NCBI GenBank assembly: GCA_018711185.1
Contig: DVIQ01000022.1
Coordinates: 56,373 to 120,372, forward strand
Source of the DNA: Candidatus Limivivens intestinipullorum
GTDB lineage: Bacteria > Bacillota > Clostridia > Lachnospirales > Lachnospiraceae
Direction: 5' to 3'
Length of the DNA stretch: 64,000 bases
Notes under the pieces: model-generated
What the model saw: only the letters and a program-made list of their open reading frames with translations
Told to the model about the DNA's origin: nothing
Database searches by the model: none
Shown: positions 7,737-15,265 of the stretch, one piece after another
Numbering within the stretch: the stretch's first letter is position 1
How the letters are laid out: each line of letters opens with the position of its first letter
Made by a program: the position numbers and the translations under genes

Positions 7737-9389
7737 ATGCTGGAGAGGGTATTTGTATGGAATGTAAGCCAGGCAGCGGCGGTCACCGCGGTGATTCTGG
7801 CGGTTTTCGTGGCCAGGTTTTTCCTGCGCAGAGCGCCCCGGGCGTATTCCTATCTGCTTTGGATTCCCGTGGCCTTTCGGCTGCTCTGTCCCTGGACGGT
7901 GGGGATACCGCAGCTGCTTCCGGGAACCGGTCAGGCTTCTGCCAGAATCTGGGAGGCAGTGCGGATTTTGGAGACGGAAAGGGAAAACGGGGGTACCATT
8001 ATAGAAGAAAATGGCAGCAGCGCAAAGAAAACCGGGGATCCCCAGAAAGATGGAATGGAGAAGCTGCTGCAAGAGGGAATCAAGCTTGGGTCTGTGATCT
8101 GGGCTGTGGGCTTTGGCACTATGACGCTGTATCTGGTTTTTGGAAATCTGCGGATGCGGCGAAAAACCGGGACAGCAGTGCGCCTGGTGGAGGGCGTCTA
8201 TGAATGCGATGGGATTTCGGAACCCTTTGCGGCCGGTATTTTCCGGCCAAGAATTTATCTGCCTTTTGAACTTTCCGACAAAGAGCGGGAAAATGTTCTG
8301 GCCCATGAGAGGGTACATGTCCGCAGAGGTGACTGCCTGATCAGGCCGGCGGCTTTTCTGCTGCTGTCTGTTTTCTGGTATCATCCGCTGATATGGGCGG
8401 CCTGGCTGGCCATGTGCAGGGATATGGAGCTGAGCTGTGACGAGGCTGCGGCCTCCGCCATGGATCCGGAACAAAGAGAAGCGTATGCCCGCACGCTGGT
8501 GGATTTCGCGTGCGGCAGAAAAAGGCCAAAGCCCTTTGAGACGTCATTTGGAGAAGGAGAGATTCGAATGAGAGTTTTGCATGTGATGGAATACCGAAAA
8601 TCCGGAAAGAAAACGAAAATGCTGGGAGCGGCCCTGCTTTTGGGCGTATCCATGGTCTGCCTGGCGGGCGGCGCGGCTGCGGGAGAGACGGTCATGGAAG
8701 AGAAAGTTACAGGAGAGACAGCCGCGGGCGGCGCAGCCAGCCAGGAAAACGAAAGCCTGGCGAAGACGCTGTTTGCCAGGAAAACGCCGTATACCGGCGA
8801 TGCCCCGGCTGTGTCGGCCCTGGTGAGCGAGCTGGCGGATCAGGGGGTTCTTCCAGAAGCGCCTTCCGGCGGCATTGAACTTTTGACAGATGAGGAGCCT
8901 TACGGACTCCTGCTTCACTATGGGGAAGCACCGGAGGATGAGGAGACCTTTACACTGGAAATGAGTCTGGCGTCGGAGGTTCTTCTGGCTCTGGTGGAGA
9001 ATCTGGACCATGTGGAATGGACCTACGAGAGCGTGAGAGACGGAGAAACCGTGGGGATCATATATTACTGGGATACGGAGGCTGCGGCGCAGATTCTGCC
9101 CGAAGGGCATGAGATTAAAGAGTACGGCGAGTCAGAAGAGAAGCTGGCAGAGCTTTTGGAGATCTGCCGGGAGCAGCGGGATAACGCGTCTGCGGAAAAC
9201 ACCGATGAGGAGCAGCCCCAGCGCCTGACGAAGGAAAGTACGGAGGAAAGCGGACAGGAGAGTTCGGATGTCCGGACGGAAGAGACCGAAACGGCTCAGA
9301 CCGGGGAGACGGAGGAAGAGGTGCAGGTGATCGGCGGGGTGGACGGCCCGACTTCCATCTGGGTAGTGGGGGCTCCGGACCTGGGCTGA
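7737..9389 (+). CDS. BlaR1-like M56 membrane metalloprotease
   Basis: Sensor-protease partner of BlaI, 550 aa. Membrane segments lie near residues 8-30, 35-55, 115-140 and 205-230, with the zinc motif HERVH (190-194) and the downstream ELSCDEAA segment of M56 proteases. A further hydrophobic segment near 295-315 leads to an external domain. That domain is not a penicillin-binding BlaR1 sensor; residues about 335-485 look like a DUF4825-type domain, so the signal is probably not a simple beta-lactam. The acidic C-terminal tail ends in VIGGVDGPTSIWVVG (531-546), a motif also found in an unrelated protein at 37-38 kb. The family is sure; the sensor-domain assignment is moderate. Confidence 0.85.
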   Translation: MLERVFVWNVSQAAAVTAVILAVFVARFFLRRAPRAYSYLLWIPVAFRLLCPWTVGIPQLLPGTGQASARIWEAVRILETERENGGTIIEENGSSAKKTGDPQKDGMEKLLQEGIKLGSVIWAVGFGTMTLYLVFGNLRMRRKTGTAVRLVEGVYECDGISEPFAAGIFRPRIYLPFELSDKERENVLAHERVHVRRGDCLIRPAAFLLLSVFWYHPLIWAAWLAMCRDMELSCDEAAASAMDPEQREAYARTLVDFACGRKRPKPFETSFGEGEIRMRVLHVMEYRKSGKKTKMLGAALLLGVSMVCLAGGAAAGETVMEEKVTGETAAGGAASQENESLAKTLFARKTPYTGDAPAVSALVSELADQGVLPEAPSGGIELLTDEEPYGLLLHYGEAPEDEETFTLEMSLASEVLLALVENLDHVEWTYESVRDGETVGIIYYWDTEAAAQILPEGHEIKEYGESEEKLAELLEICREQRDNASAENTDEEQPQRLTKESTEESGQESSDVRTEETETAQTGETEEEVQVIGGVDGPTSIWVVGAPDLG

Positions 9390-9426
9390 ACCCTTGCCAA
9401 AATGCTGCGGCTTATTCAGAAAAATA

Positions 9427-9455
9427 TTGACACAATAATGAGAAGGTGTTATAAT
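9427..9455 (+). promoter_or_regulatory. Consensus sigma-A promoter of riboswitch-yccF transcript
   Basis: TTGACA (9427-9432), a 17-base spacer and TATAAT (9450-9455) form a perfect consensus promoter. The predicted start, about 9461, falls exactly at the 5-prime end of the structured leader. Confidence 0.85.
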
Positions 9456-9460
9456 TTTGT

Positions 9461-9560
9461 CTGAAAAAGGGAGTAGCCAATCACCAAACGGTGGATTTTA
9501 AGACGTCAGCCGATGCTTTCGGGCATCCGTATAAAATGAAATGCGCAAGACTTTTATCAT
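9461..9560 (+). promoter_or_regulatory. Candidate yybP-ykoY (Mn2+) riboswitch
   Basis: The leader begins AAAAAGGGAGTAGC and closes with GCAAGACTTTTAT; these are the two hallmark ends of the yybP-ykoY family, which in known members senses Mn2+ and usually switches on manganese exporters. The inner part has a GTCAGCCGATGC segment and small hairpins. The 3-prime strand of the closing stem overlaps the first arm of a perfect terminator hairpin, so ligand-stabilised pairing would prevent termination (an ON switch). I matched it to the family from memory of the consensus; the first loop has GGGAG rather than GGGGAG. The downstream genes are not typical manganese exporters. Confidence 0.65.
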
Positions 9561-9588
9561 AGGATAAGCATGATAAAAGTCTTTTTTG
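9547..9588 (+). terminator. Riboswitch expression-platform terminator
   Basis: AAGACTTTTATCAT (9547-9560) and ATGATAAAAGTCTT (9570-9583) form a perfect 14-bp stem with a 9-base loop, followed by a T run. The first arm also serves as the closing strand of the leader aptamer, so the two structures exclude each other. Confidence 0.8.
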
Positions 9589-9664
9589 TTACCGGAAAAG
9601 CCTGGGAGCGGCACGGCGAGGGTCTTCGCGCATCTGCGAAAACGCAGTGGAAAGGAGAAAAAGG

Positions 9665-10102
9665 ATGAATGCAGGAAATGTAAGAGAAATCAGAGAGGCA
9701 ATCTCCGCGGCGAACAATGCCCTGATAAGCCTTGAGGAGGCGCGCGGAGCTTTGGACTCAGCGAAAAACTGGGGGATTTTCGATATGATCGGCGGCGGAT
9801 TTTTCGGCAGTATGATAAAACACGGCCGGATGGAAGACGCCGGAGCGGCCATGGAACGGGCAAAGGATGACCTCTATCGGCTGCAGTCGGAGCTTCGGGA
9901 CATTGAAGTTCCAATGGATTTCCAGGTTGACGTGGGAGGCTTTCTGTCTTTCGCGGATATGTTTTTTGACAATATTTTTGTGGACTGGATGGTCCAGTCC
10001 AGAATCAACGACGCCAGAGACCAGGTGGTGGAGGCCACAGCCAGAGTACAGACGATTCTGGCGGATCTCCAGGAATGGGAATGGCGGCTTTTGAAAGGAT
10101 GA
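9665..10102 (+). CDS. Conserved-looking coiled-coil protein of unknown function
   Basis: Unrecognised 145-aa protein. The start at 9665 follows AAAGGAG. The sequence is mostly helical: residues about 5-35 and 60-85 have heptad-like patterns rich in Ala, Glu and Arg, a glycine-rich segment FDMIGGGFFGSMIKHGRM sits between them, and a third amphipathic helix (about 115-140) ends the protein. No signal peptide or clear membrane helix is seen, although the Gly/Phe segment could touch a membrane. It is six bases before yccF under the same leader, so a role linked to YccF and to the leader's signal is inferred. Confidence 0.7.
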   Translation: MNAGNVREIREAISAANNALISLEEARGALDSAKNWGIFDMIGGGFFGSMIKHGRMEDAGAAMERAKDDLYRLQSELRDIEVPMDFQVDVGGFLSFADMFFDNIFVDWMVQSRINDARDQVVEATARVQTILADLQEWEWRLLKG

Positions 10103-10108
10103 TGAAAA

Positions 10109-10468
10109 ATGGGATGTCTTGGCAATGTATTATGGTTTCTGTGCGGGGGACTTTTAAGCGGGCTTGGCTGGCTGGCAGCCGGGATTTTATGGTGTATTAC
10201 CATCGTGGGAATCCCCGTGGGGCTTCAGTGTTTTAAATTCGCGAGCTTGAGCTTCTTTCCTTTTGGAAAGGAGGTGCGCTACGGCGGCGGTGCCGGATCG
10301 CTTTTGCTGAATATTATCTGGCTTTTTGTATCCGGTCTGCCCCTGGCGGCGGGCTCCGCAATCATGGGAGTGATTCTCTGCTGTACGGTGATTGGAATTC
10401 CCTTTGGACTCCAGCATTTTAAAATCGCGAAGCTGGCGCTGATGCCCTTTGGATCAGAGGTGTATTAA
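10109..10468 (+). CDS. yccF: YccF-family membrane protein
   Basis: Integral membrane protein of 119 aa. It consists of two related halves, each with a hydrophobic segment followed by a VGIPxGLQxFKxAxLxxxPFG motif (around residues 28-52 and 88-115: ITIVGIPVGLQCFKFASLSF and CTVIGIPFGLQHFKIAKLAL). This internally duplicated layout defines the YccF domain (Pfam PF03733). The biochemical role of YccF is not established. It is the second gene behind the candidate manganese riboswitch, which hints at a link to metal stress. The stop codon is followed by a GC-rich hairpin and then by a convergent operon. Confidence 0.85.
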   Translation: MGCLGNVLWFLCGGLLSGLGWLAAGILWCITIVGIPVGLQCFKFASLSFFPFGKEVRYGGGAGSLLLNIIWLFVSGLPLAAGSAIMGVILCCTVIGIPFGLQHFKIAKLALMPFGSEVY

Positions 10469-10481
10469 AAGCTTCGCGGAT

Positions 10482-10506
10482 CGGGCCGGTTTCTGCCGGC
10501 CCGTTT
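10482..10506 (+). terminator. Terminator after yccF
   Basis: CGGGCCGG and CCGGCCCG form a GC-rich stem with a six-base loop, followed by a short TTTG run. It lies between convergent genes. Confidence 0.55.
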
Positions 10507-10557
10507 GCGTGTTCCGAAAAAACGCGGAGAGAAAAACGGCGCGCCGTTCAAACGCGG

Positions 10558-11274
10558 TCAGCGGCGGCGAAGCCTGCGCAGCAGGCCGGCGCAGAGGAGA
10601 ACCGTAAAAAGGAAAATCAGCAGGAGCGGGAGCAGTTCAGCCCGCCGGAATGTCCGGGCGGTCAGCAAACGGTAACCCCAGGCGGCAGGGAAAAGGTTTC
10701 CCGCAGCCCGGAAGGGCTTTGGCAGCAGTTCTGCGGGGAACATGATCCCGGAGAGCATGATGGACGGCAGAAAGACCAGAATAGAGAACATGGAAGCTTT
10801 CGCCTGGTCTTTTACCGCCATGCCGATGACACTGGCAGCGCCGAGGGATACGGCGGCAAACAGAGCGGTGCCGGCAAAGAAAAGGCCGGGGTTTTCCGGA
10901 AGCGCCGCGTGAAAGAACACGGGGGCCGCCAGATAAAGAAGGACGGACATGGTGAGCAGATGAAGAAACGCCGAAAGATTTGTCAATGCAAGACCAAGCC
11001 ACAGGGGAACGCCGTTTGCCTGATAAACCTTTTTGACGGCACTGCCGTAGATTTCCACAAGGGAGGGCGGAAGGCCGATGAAAGCGCCCATGGTCACGCC
11101 AAACACGGTCATGGACTGAATCAGGGTATGCCTGGATTCCGGCATGACCGAGGTGAAGATGCCGCCCATGATCGCGAAAAAAGAGAGGGGGACGAGATAG
11201 CAGGCAATCAGCAGTGTTTTGCTGCGAAGGTCCAGTTTCCACTGGAGGAATACCCCATAGATAAAAGCGCTCAT
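10558..11274 (-). CDS. ABC-2 type permease
   Basis: Membrane subunit of a drug-type ABC exporter, 238 aa. The ATG at 11274 is chosen because it has a good AGGAGG upstream and overlaps the ATPase stop by four bases (ATGA), a coupled start. About six hydrophobic segments are visible, starting with LLIACYLVPLSFFAIMGGIF, and the late motif FLPSIMLSGIMFPAELLPKP is characteristic of ABC-2 permeases. It ends close to the convergent yccF gene. Together with the ATPase and the MerR gene upstream it forms a three-gene regulator-exporter operon. Confidence 0.85.
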   Translation of the reverse strand: MSAFIYGVFLQWKLDLRSKTLLIACYLVPLSFFAIMGGIFTSVMPESRHTLIQSMTVFGVTMGAFIGLPPSLVEIYGSAVKKVYQANGVPLWLGLALTNLSAFLHLLTMSVLLYLAAPVFFHAALPENPGLFFAGTALFAAVSLGAASVIGMAVKDQAKASMFSILVFLPSIMLSGIMFPAELLPKPFRAAGNLFPAAWGYRLLTARTFRRAELLPLLLIFLFTVLLCAGLLRRLRRR

Positions 11275-12098
11275 TTCGTTTCCTCCTTTTTGGCAATTTT
11301 CAGAAAATGCTCTTCCAGGGAACCGCGGTCTACCCGAAGGTCTGAGATCACGGTTCCTTTTTCTCTGCAGCGGGCAAAGAGGGCGGGCAGGGCTTCTTCG
11401 ACGCGGTCCGTGGTAAAAGATTCCATTCCCGCGCTGGTCCGCACGGTGATATGATAATGTGTTCCGACTTTCTCCTTCAGCTCCCAGGGAGTACCGGTAA
11501 ACGCGATGATCCCATCGGACAAAATGGCAATGCGGCTGCACAGGCTTTCCACTTCTGCCATATCGTGGCTGGCCAGCAGAATGGTTTTTCCCTGGGACTG
11601 CAGCCGCCGGATCTCCTGATGGAGCGCGGCCCGGCCTTCTACGTCAAGGCCCGCGGCAGGTTCGTCCAGAAAAAGAATATCCGGGTCGCCGATGAGGGCC
11701 AGAGCCAGGTGCAGCCTCCGTTTCTGTCCGGTGGACAACTGGTAATACGGTTTCTGCGCGATTTCCCCAATCCCCAGAGCATCCGGCATCTCCCGGCGGG
11801 ATTTGCCCGGAGGTACCCGGCGCCATTTGGCAAACAGGCGCACAGCCTCTATGGCCTTTATGTGCTCCGGAAGAGAGGCGGACTGGAGCTGTATGCCGAC
11901 CCTGCCGTTTACGAGTATTTCTCCGCTGTCATAGCTTCGCAGCCCTTCCATGCATTCCAGGGCGGTGGTTTTTCCGGCGCCGTTTACGCCCAGAAGGGCG
12001 AAGATCTCCCCCTGACGGACCTGAAAATCCAGGCCTTTCAGCACCGGGTGATTTCCGTAGCTTTTTCGCAGGCCGCGGATTTGAATAGCGTATTCCAT
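11271..12098 (-). CDS. ABC exporter ATP-binding protein (DrrA/CcmA-like)
   Basis: ATPase subunit of 275 aa. Visible motifs are Walker A GVNGAGKTT (about 37-45), a signature LSTGQKRRL, Walker B ILFLDEP and the H-loop ASHDM. The first codon is the ATG at 12098; the reading frame is open further upstream inside the MerR gene but lacks an RBS there. The gene follows the MerR regulator by 13 bases and overlaps the permease by four. The C-terminal extension is typical of multidrug-type ATPases. The exported compound is unknown but is probably the ligand of the MerR regulator. Confidence 0.87.
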   Translation of the reverse strand: MEYAIQIRGLRKSYGNHPVLKGLDFQVRQGEIFALLGVNGAGKTTALECMEGLRSYDSGEILVNGRVGIQLQSASLPEHIKAIEAVRLFAKWRRVPPGKSRREMPDALGIGEIAQKPYYQLSTGQKRRLHLALALIGDPDILFLDEPAAGLDVEGRAALHQEIRRLQSQGKTILLASHDMAEVESLCSRIAILSDGIIAFTGTPWELKEKVGTHYHITVRTSAGMESFTTDRVEEALPALFARCREKGTVISDLRVDRGSLEEHFLKIAKKEETK

Positions 12099-12111
12099 GT
12101 GTGATCCTCCG

Positions 12112-12900
12112 TTACGCAAAGGGGTTTCTGCCCAGTTTCGCGAAATAGGCGTCCAGAGCGGGTTCGATAAACGCGTTGGCAAGGGCCTGTTTTTCCTGCC
12201 ATTTTGCATCCAGCCCTTCAAATTTTCCAAGTTTGGTCAGTTTCGCGAGCATCTGCGTGTCGCCGCCGGTGAAGGCGGTGATCATGTCCCAGTAGTCTCT
12301 GGCGAAGGCCTGGCCTGTTTCGCTTTCGGCGGAGACGCCGGCATTTTGCAGGCGTATGGCCTCTTCCTGCAGCTCGATGAAGGTGCGCAGGAAAGCGGTT
12401 CCGCTGTCTTTGTCAAAGCGGCTGCGTATGTGGTCAAGAGTCTGATCATCAAAGTGCTTGATCAGCCAGTAAAAATCATTTTTCATTTCCAGATTCATGA
12501 TGATGTCCGCGTATTTTTTAAAGTCCACTGACCGCATCTGAAGCACTTCGGTCCGCAGCATTTCCAGTTCCCGCAAAGCGTTGGACAAACGGTTAATCTG
12601 CTCCTGCAGGGCAGAGGCCTGCTGCGTCAGTGCCTGGGCGACTTCCTCCGGGGTATCCAGAGGAATCAGCCGGTTTTTAATATCATCCAGGGAAAAGCCC
12701 AGATGCTTCAGAGACAAAATCTGATGAAGCGTCAGAATGTCTTTATCGGTGTAAAGCCTGCGGCCGCCCTCGCTTACCGCGGAAGGGGAGAGCAGGCCTT
12801 CTCTGTCATAGTACTGCAGCGTCCGGACGGTAATTCCCATCCGTTTGGCCGCTTCGCCTACGGTCATGTATCCCTGGGGGATGGCTCTGTGTTTTTCCAT
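12112..12900 (-). CDS. MerR-family regulator with TipAS-like ligand domain
   Basis: Transcription activator of 262 aa. The winged helix-turn-helix MTVGEAAKRMGITVRTLQYYDREGLLSP (from about residue 12) is followed by a coiled-coil dimerisation helix (about 85-125) and a C-terminal helical domain (about 135-255) resembling TipAS, a domain that binds antibiotics in TipA-like proteins. The ATG at 12900 is used because AGGAGG lies eight bases upstream; an in-frame GTG at 12909 overlaps that RBS. It heads an operon with an ABC exporter, suggesting drug-induced efflux. Its own promoter has the stretched 19-base spacer typical of MerR control. Confidence 0.87.
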   Translation of the reverse strand: MEKHRAIPQGYMTVGEAAKRMGITVRTLQYYDREGLLSPSAVSEGGRRLYTDKDILTLHQILSLKHLGFSLDDIKNRLIPLDTPEEVAQALTQQASALQEQINRLSNALRELEMLRTEVLQMRSVDFKKYADIIMNLEMKNDFYWLIKHFDDQTLDHIRSRFDKDSGTAFLRTFIELQEEAIRLQNAGVSAESETGQAFARDYWDMITAFTGGDTQMLAKLTKLGKFEGLDAKWQEKQALANAFIEPALDAYFAKLGRNPFA

Positions 12901-12921
12901 TTCGGTCACCTCCTGGACTAC

Positions 12922-12952
12922 AGTATAGTATATGACGCGGCGTTATGAGCAA
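12922..12952 (-). promoter_or_regulatory. MerR-type promoter with 19-bp spacer
   Basis: On the minus strand, TTGCTC (12952-12947) and TATACT (12927-12922) are 19 bases apart. This long spacer is the hallmark of promoters that MerR proteins twist into an active form, and it sits 22 bases before the MerR start. Confidence 0.65.
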
Positions 12953-13112
12953 GGGGTATTTGGAATTTTTTTGATGAATCTCTGCGCAAACCGTGAGAAC
13001 ATGGTTTAATAATGCACAAACCTGTTGTCGATTACGATTTAAAACGGATTTTGCAGGTGAAGGCTTAGCTATCGAAACGAATTAAAAAGTGAAAAAGCTG
13101 CATTTTCAGGCA
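12953..13112. other. Intergenic region with a degenerate repeat
   Basis: The gene-free stretch 12901-13220 holds the MerR promoter on one side and the CAP-protein promoter on the other. In between, 12976-13020 (CTGCGCAAACCGTGAGAAC and TAATGCACAAA) looks like a decayed, reverse copy of the right half of repeat family A. I see no small gene. Confidence 0.4.
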
Positions 13113-13141
13113 TTGCGATCTTGAGGCAGATAGGGTACAAT
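13113..13141 (+). promoter_or_regulatory. Promoter of CAP-domain protein gene
   Basis: TTGCGA (13113-13118), a 17-base spacer and TACAAT (13136-13141) lie 80 bases upstream of the start codon. Confidence 0.55.
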
Positions 13142-13220
13142 GAAAGTATAGTTTTGGGAATACAGCAAGAAAGAAGGTCAGAGGAGAATCCCAAAAGGCG
13201 AAAGACGGGGAAAGGAGTGT

Positions 13221-14879
13221 ATGAAAATGGAAACAAGAAAAGTTGGTTTATGGAAGTGGCTTCTGATATTTCTATTCTGGATACTGACCGGAATCGGCGT
13301 ATCTGCCGAAGAGACCGTGACGGTGCGACTGGATGGTATACAGGATTACGATCAGGCGAAGCAGGTCTATGAGATGGTGAATCAGGAGAGAGCGGCGGCA
13401 GGACTCAATACGCTTGTATGGGATGCGCAGCTTACACAGGACGCCATGCAGAGGGCAGCGGAACTGGCGGTGTACTATAGTCATACGCGGCCGGACGGAA
13501 CCAGATGCTTTTCGGCGGTGACGAATTACAGCATTGGATATGCGTACGGGGAGAATATCGCCGTATATCAGACGGATGCGGCGAATGTGATGAATGCCTG
13601 GATGAATTCCCCAGGACATAAGGCGAACATCCTGGATACGCGTTATAGGGAAATCGGTGTCGGAAGCTTCTATCATAATGGCCATTATCATTGGGTACAG
13701 CTGTTTTCCGGCGGTATGCATACGGCGAATACCCGTACGGGACAGGCGCCAGTGACAGCATCGGTGGAGGTGCTTCCCTCCCTGTTGAATCTGGGAATGA
13801 CCGCTTCCGCAGACAGCGCGATGATGGAAAAGGAGCAGGTTCAGTACAATGTGACGAACACGAATGCGGAATGGGGCTATGCACGCGCCATTCTCCGCCC
13901 AGAGAGCTTTATCTGGACTTCCTCGAACCCGGCCGCGGCCCAGGTGAATGGAAACGGCTGTGTGACAGCCGCGGGCGTTGGCTCTGCGCAGATTACCGCT
14001 GCTATCGGTGGAAAAACGGCATCTGTCTCCGTCACGGTTTCACATAATCCGGGAGATTGGGTTACGACAAAGGCGGCCACCTGCGGCGCGGCCGGAAGCC
14101 GGAGCCAGGTCTGCACCCAGTGCGGCGTAGTTTTAGCGACGGAGGCAATTCCGGCAACGGGGCTGCATGACTATGAGACGAAGACGGACAAGGCGGCGAC
14201 CTGTACGGCGGAAGGACAAAGCCATCAGGAATGCAGTGTGTGCGGGTACAAGACAGGGTATAAGACGATTCCTGCCCTGGGCCACCGTTACGGATCTTTT
14301 AAGGTGAAAAAAGAAGCGTCTATTTCCAGGACAGGTATGAAAACCAGGGCCTGCAGACGGTGTGACTATACGCAGGATCGAGTGATCGCGAAGAAGAAGC
14401 CGACGATCAAGCTTGCGAAGACAACGCTGACAGTGGGATTGAAGCAGACCGTTTCCGCTCCGAAGGTGACGTACCAGAATGGGGATAAAATCCGCAGTTG
14501 GAAATCCAGCAACAAGTCCGTGGCGACGGTAAACTCCAAGGGAAAAATCACCGGAAAGAAAGCGGGAACCGCCAGGATCACTGTGACCCTGAAGAGCGGA
14601 AAAAAAGCTACGCTGAAGGTGACAGTGAAGAAGATTAGCACCACGAAGCTGAAAATCAATAAAAAGTCGCTGACACTGAAAAAGGGGAAAACGTATACCC
14701 TGAAAACCAGCGTCACGCCGAAAAACAGTCAGGATAAGCTGACCTTTAAGAGTTCGAATAAGAAGGTAGCGACGGTGAGCAGCAAAGGGAAGATTACGGC
14801 GAAGAAGAAAGGGACGGCGAAGATTACGGTGCAGTCCGGGGCGAAGAAGGTTGTTTGTACGGTAAAGGTAAAATCATAA
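13221..14879 (+). CDS. Secreted CAP-domain / BIG_2 surface protein
   Basis: Predicted exported protein of 552 aa. A signal peptide ends near SA-EE (residue 29). Residues about 45-165 form a CAP (SCP/PR-1-like) domain with MVNQERAAAGL, SHTRPDG, YGENIA and SPGHKANILDTRYREIGVG. A BIG-like region follows (about 185-275), then a cysteine-rich segment (about 285-390) with three CxxC pairs (CTQCG, CSVCG, CRRCD) spaced by repeats containing IPAxGHxY, and finally two BIG_2 domains (about 398-552) with GKITGKKAGTA-type motifs. The RBS AAAGGAG supports either the ATG at 13221 or the one at 13227. Clostridial CAP proteins are common on the cell surface; the molecular function is unknown. Confidence 0.85.
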   Translation: MKMETRKVGLWKWLLIFLFWILTGIGVSAEETVTVRLDGIQDYDQAKQVYEMVNQERAAAGLNTLVWDAQLTQDAMQRAAELAVYYSHTRPDGTRCFSAVTNYSIGYAYGENIAVYQTDAANVMNAWMNSPGHKANILDTRYREIGVGSFYHNGHYHWVQLFSGGMHTANTRTGQAPVTASVEVLPSLLNLGMTASADSAMMEKEQVQYNVTNTNAEWGYARAILRPESFIWTSSNPAAAQVNGNGCVTAAGVGSAQITAAIGGKTASVSVTVSHNPGDWVTTKAATCGAAGSRSQVCTQCGVVLATEAIPATGLHDYETKTDKAATCTAEGQSHQECSVCGYKTGYKTIPALGHRYGSFKVKKEASISRTGMKTRACRRCDYTQDRVIAKKKPTIKLAKTTLTVGLKQTVSAPKVTYQNGDKIRSWKSSNKSVATVNSKGKITGKKAGTARITVTLKSGKKATLKVTVKKISTTKLKINKKSLTLKKGKTYTLKTSVTPKNSQDKLTFKSSNKKVATVSSKGKITAKKKGTAKITVQSGAKKVVCTVKVKS

Positions 14880-14891
14880 GCGCTGCGGTTC

Positions 14892-14931
14892 CAGCCCCCG
14901 GCTTCCAAAATATTTCGGAAGCCGGGGGCTG
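14892..14931 (+). terminator. Strong terminator after CAP-protein gene
   Basis: CAGCCCCCGGCTTCC (14892-14906) and GGAAGCCGGGGGCTG (14917-14931) form a perfect 15-bp stem, followed by TTTG. Confidence 0.8.
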
Positions 14932-14937
14932 TTTGCG

Positions 14938-15094
14938 CGATAAGCCCAGAGGATGGATGCATTGCGATGATCGGACAGGAGAGGCGGAGCCTTCCCTATC
15001 CGATCGATAAGCCCGGAGGGTAGGCACCTTGCCTGGCCGGGCGGACATCCGACGGGCAACGGACAGTAGCACGCACCCGGCACCGACCGAAACG
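14938..15094 (+). repeat. Structured intergenic repeat, left part of family C
   Basis: Within the gene-free stretch 14880-15265, this segment carries two imperfect hairpins (one based on GATCGGA and TCCGATC at about 14970-15006, one on GGTAGGC and GCCTGGCC at about 15018-15043). Two near-identical phrases, GATAAGCCCAGAGGATGG and GATAAGCCCGGAGGGTAGG, start the two halves. It ends with GCACCGACCGAAACG (15080-15094), which is identical to 38656-38670 in the family C copy that disrupts the AAA pseudogene. Confidence 0.5.
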
Positions 15095-15110
15095 CAACAA
15101 AGATCAGTTA

Positions 15111-15169
15111 TGCTGAACCGTTACATGCAAAATCCATTTAAAATCGCCTGCGGCGATGGGATTTTGCAA
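15111..15169 (+). repeat. Palindromic repeat, family A (left half, copy 1)
   Basis: The copy runs from TGCTGAACCGTTAC through the nested hairpin TGCAAAATCC...ATCGCC-TGC-GGCGAT...GGATTTTGCA. It matches 50390-50448 almost base for base. It lies directly upstream of the ATPase-PIN pair. Confidence 0.75.
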
Positions 15170-15265
15170 TGATGTTGAAGAAAATAACCTTGTATGGTAT
15201 TCTTATAAAAATGGTAATGGAACAGCAGCTGATATTTGCGGTAATTTGAGGCAGGAGGCAGAAGA

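Noticed and set aside
7367..9389. Beta-lactam resistance operon
   Set aside because: The regulator pair is of the right family, but no beta-lactamase or PBP2a is adjacent and the sensor domain is different.
9461..9560. T-box or tRNA-like leader
   Set aside because: There is no T-box sequence (TGGNACCGCG) or tRNA fold; the ends match yybP-ykoY instead.
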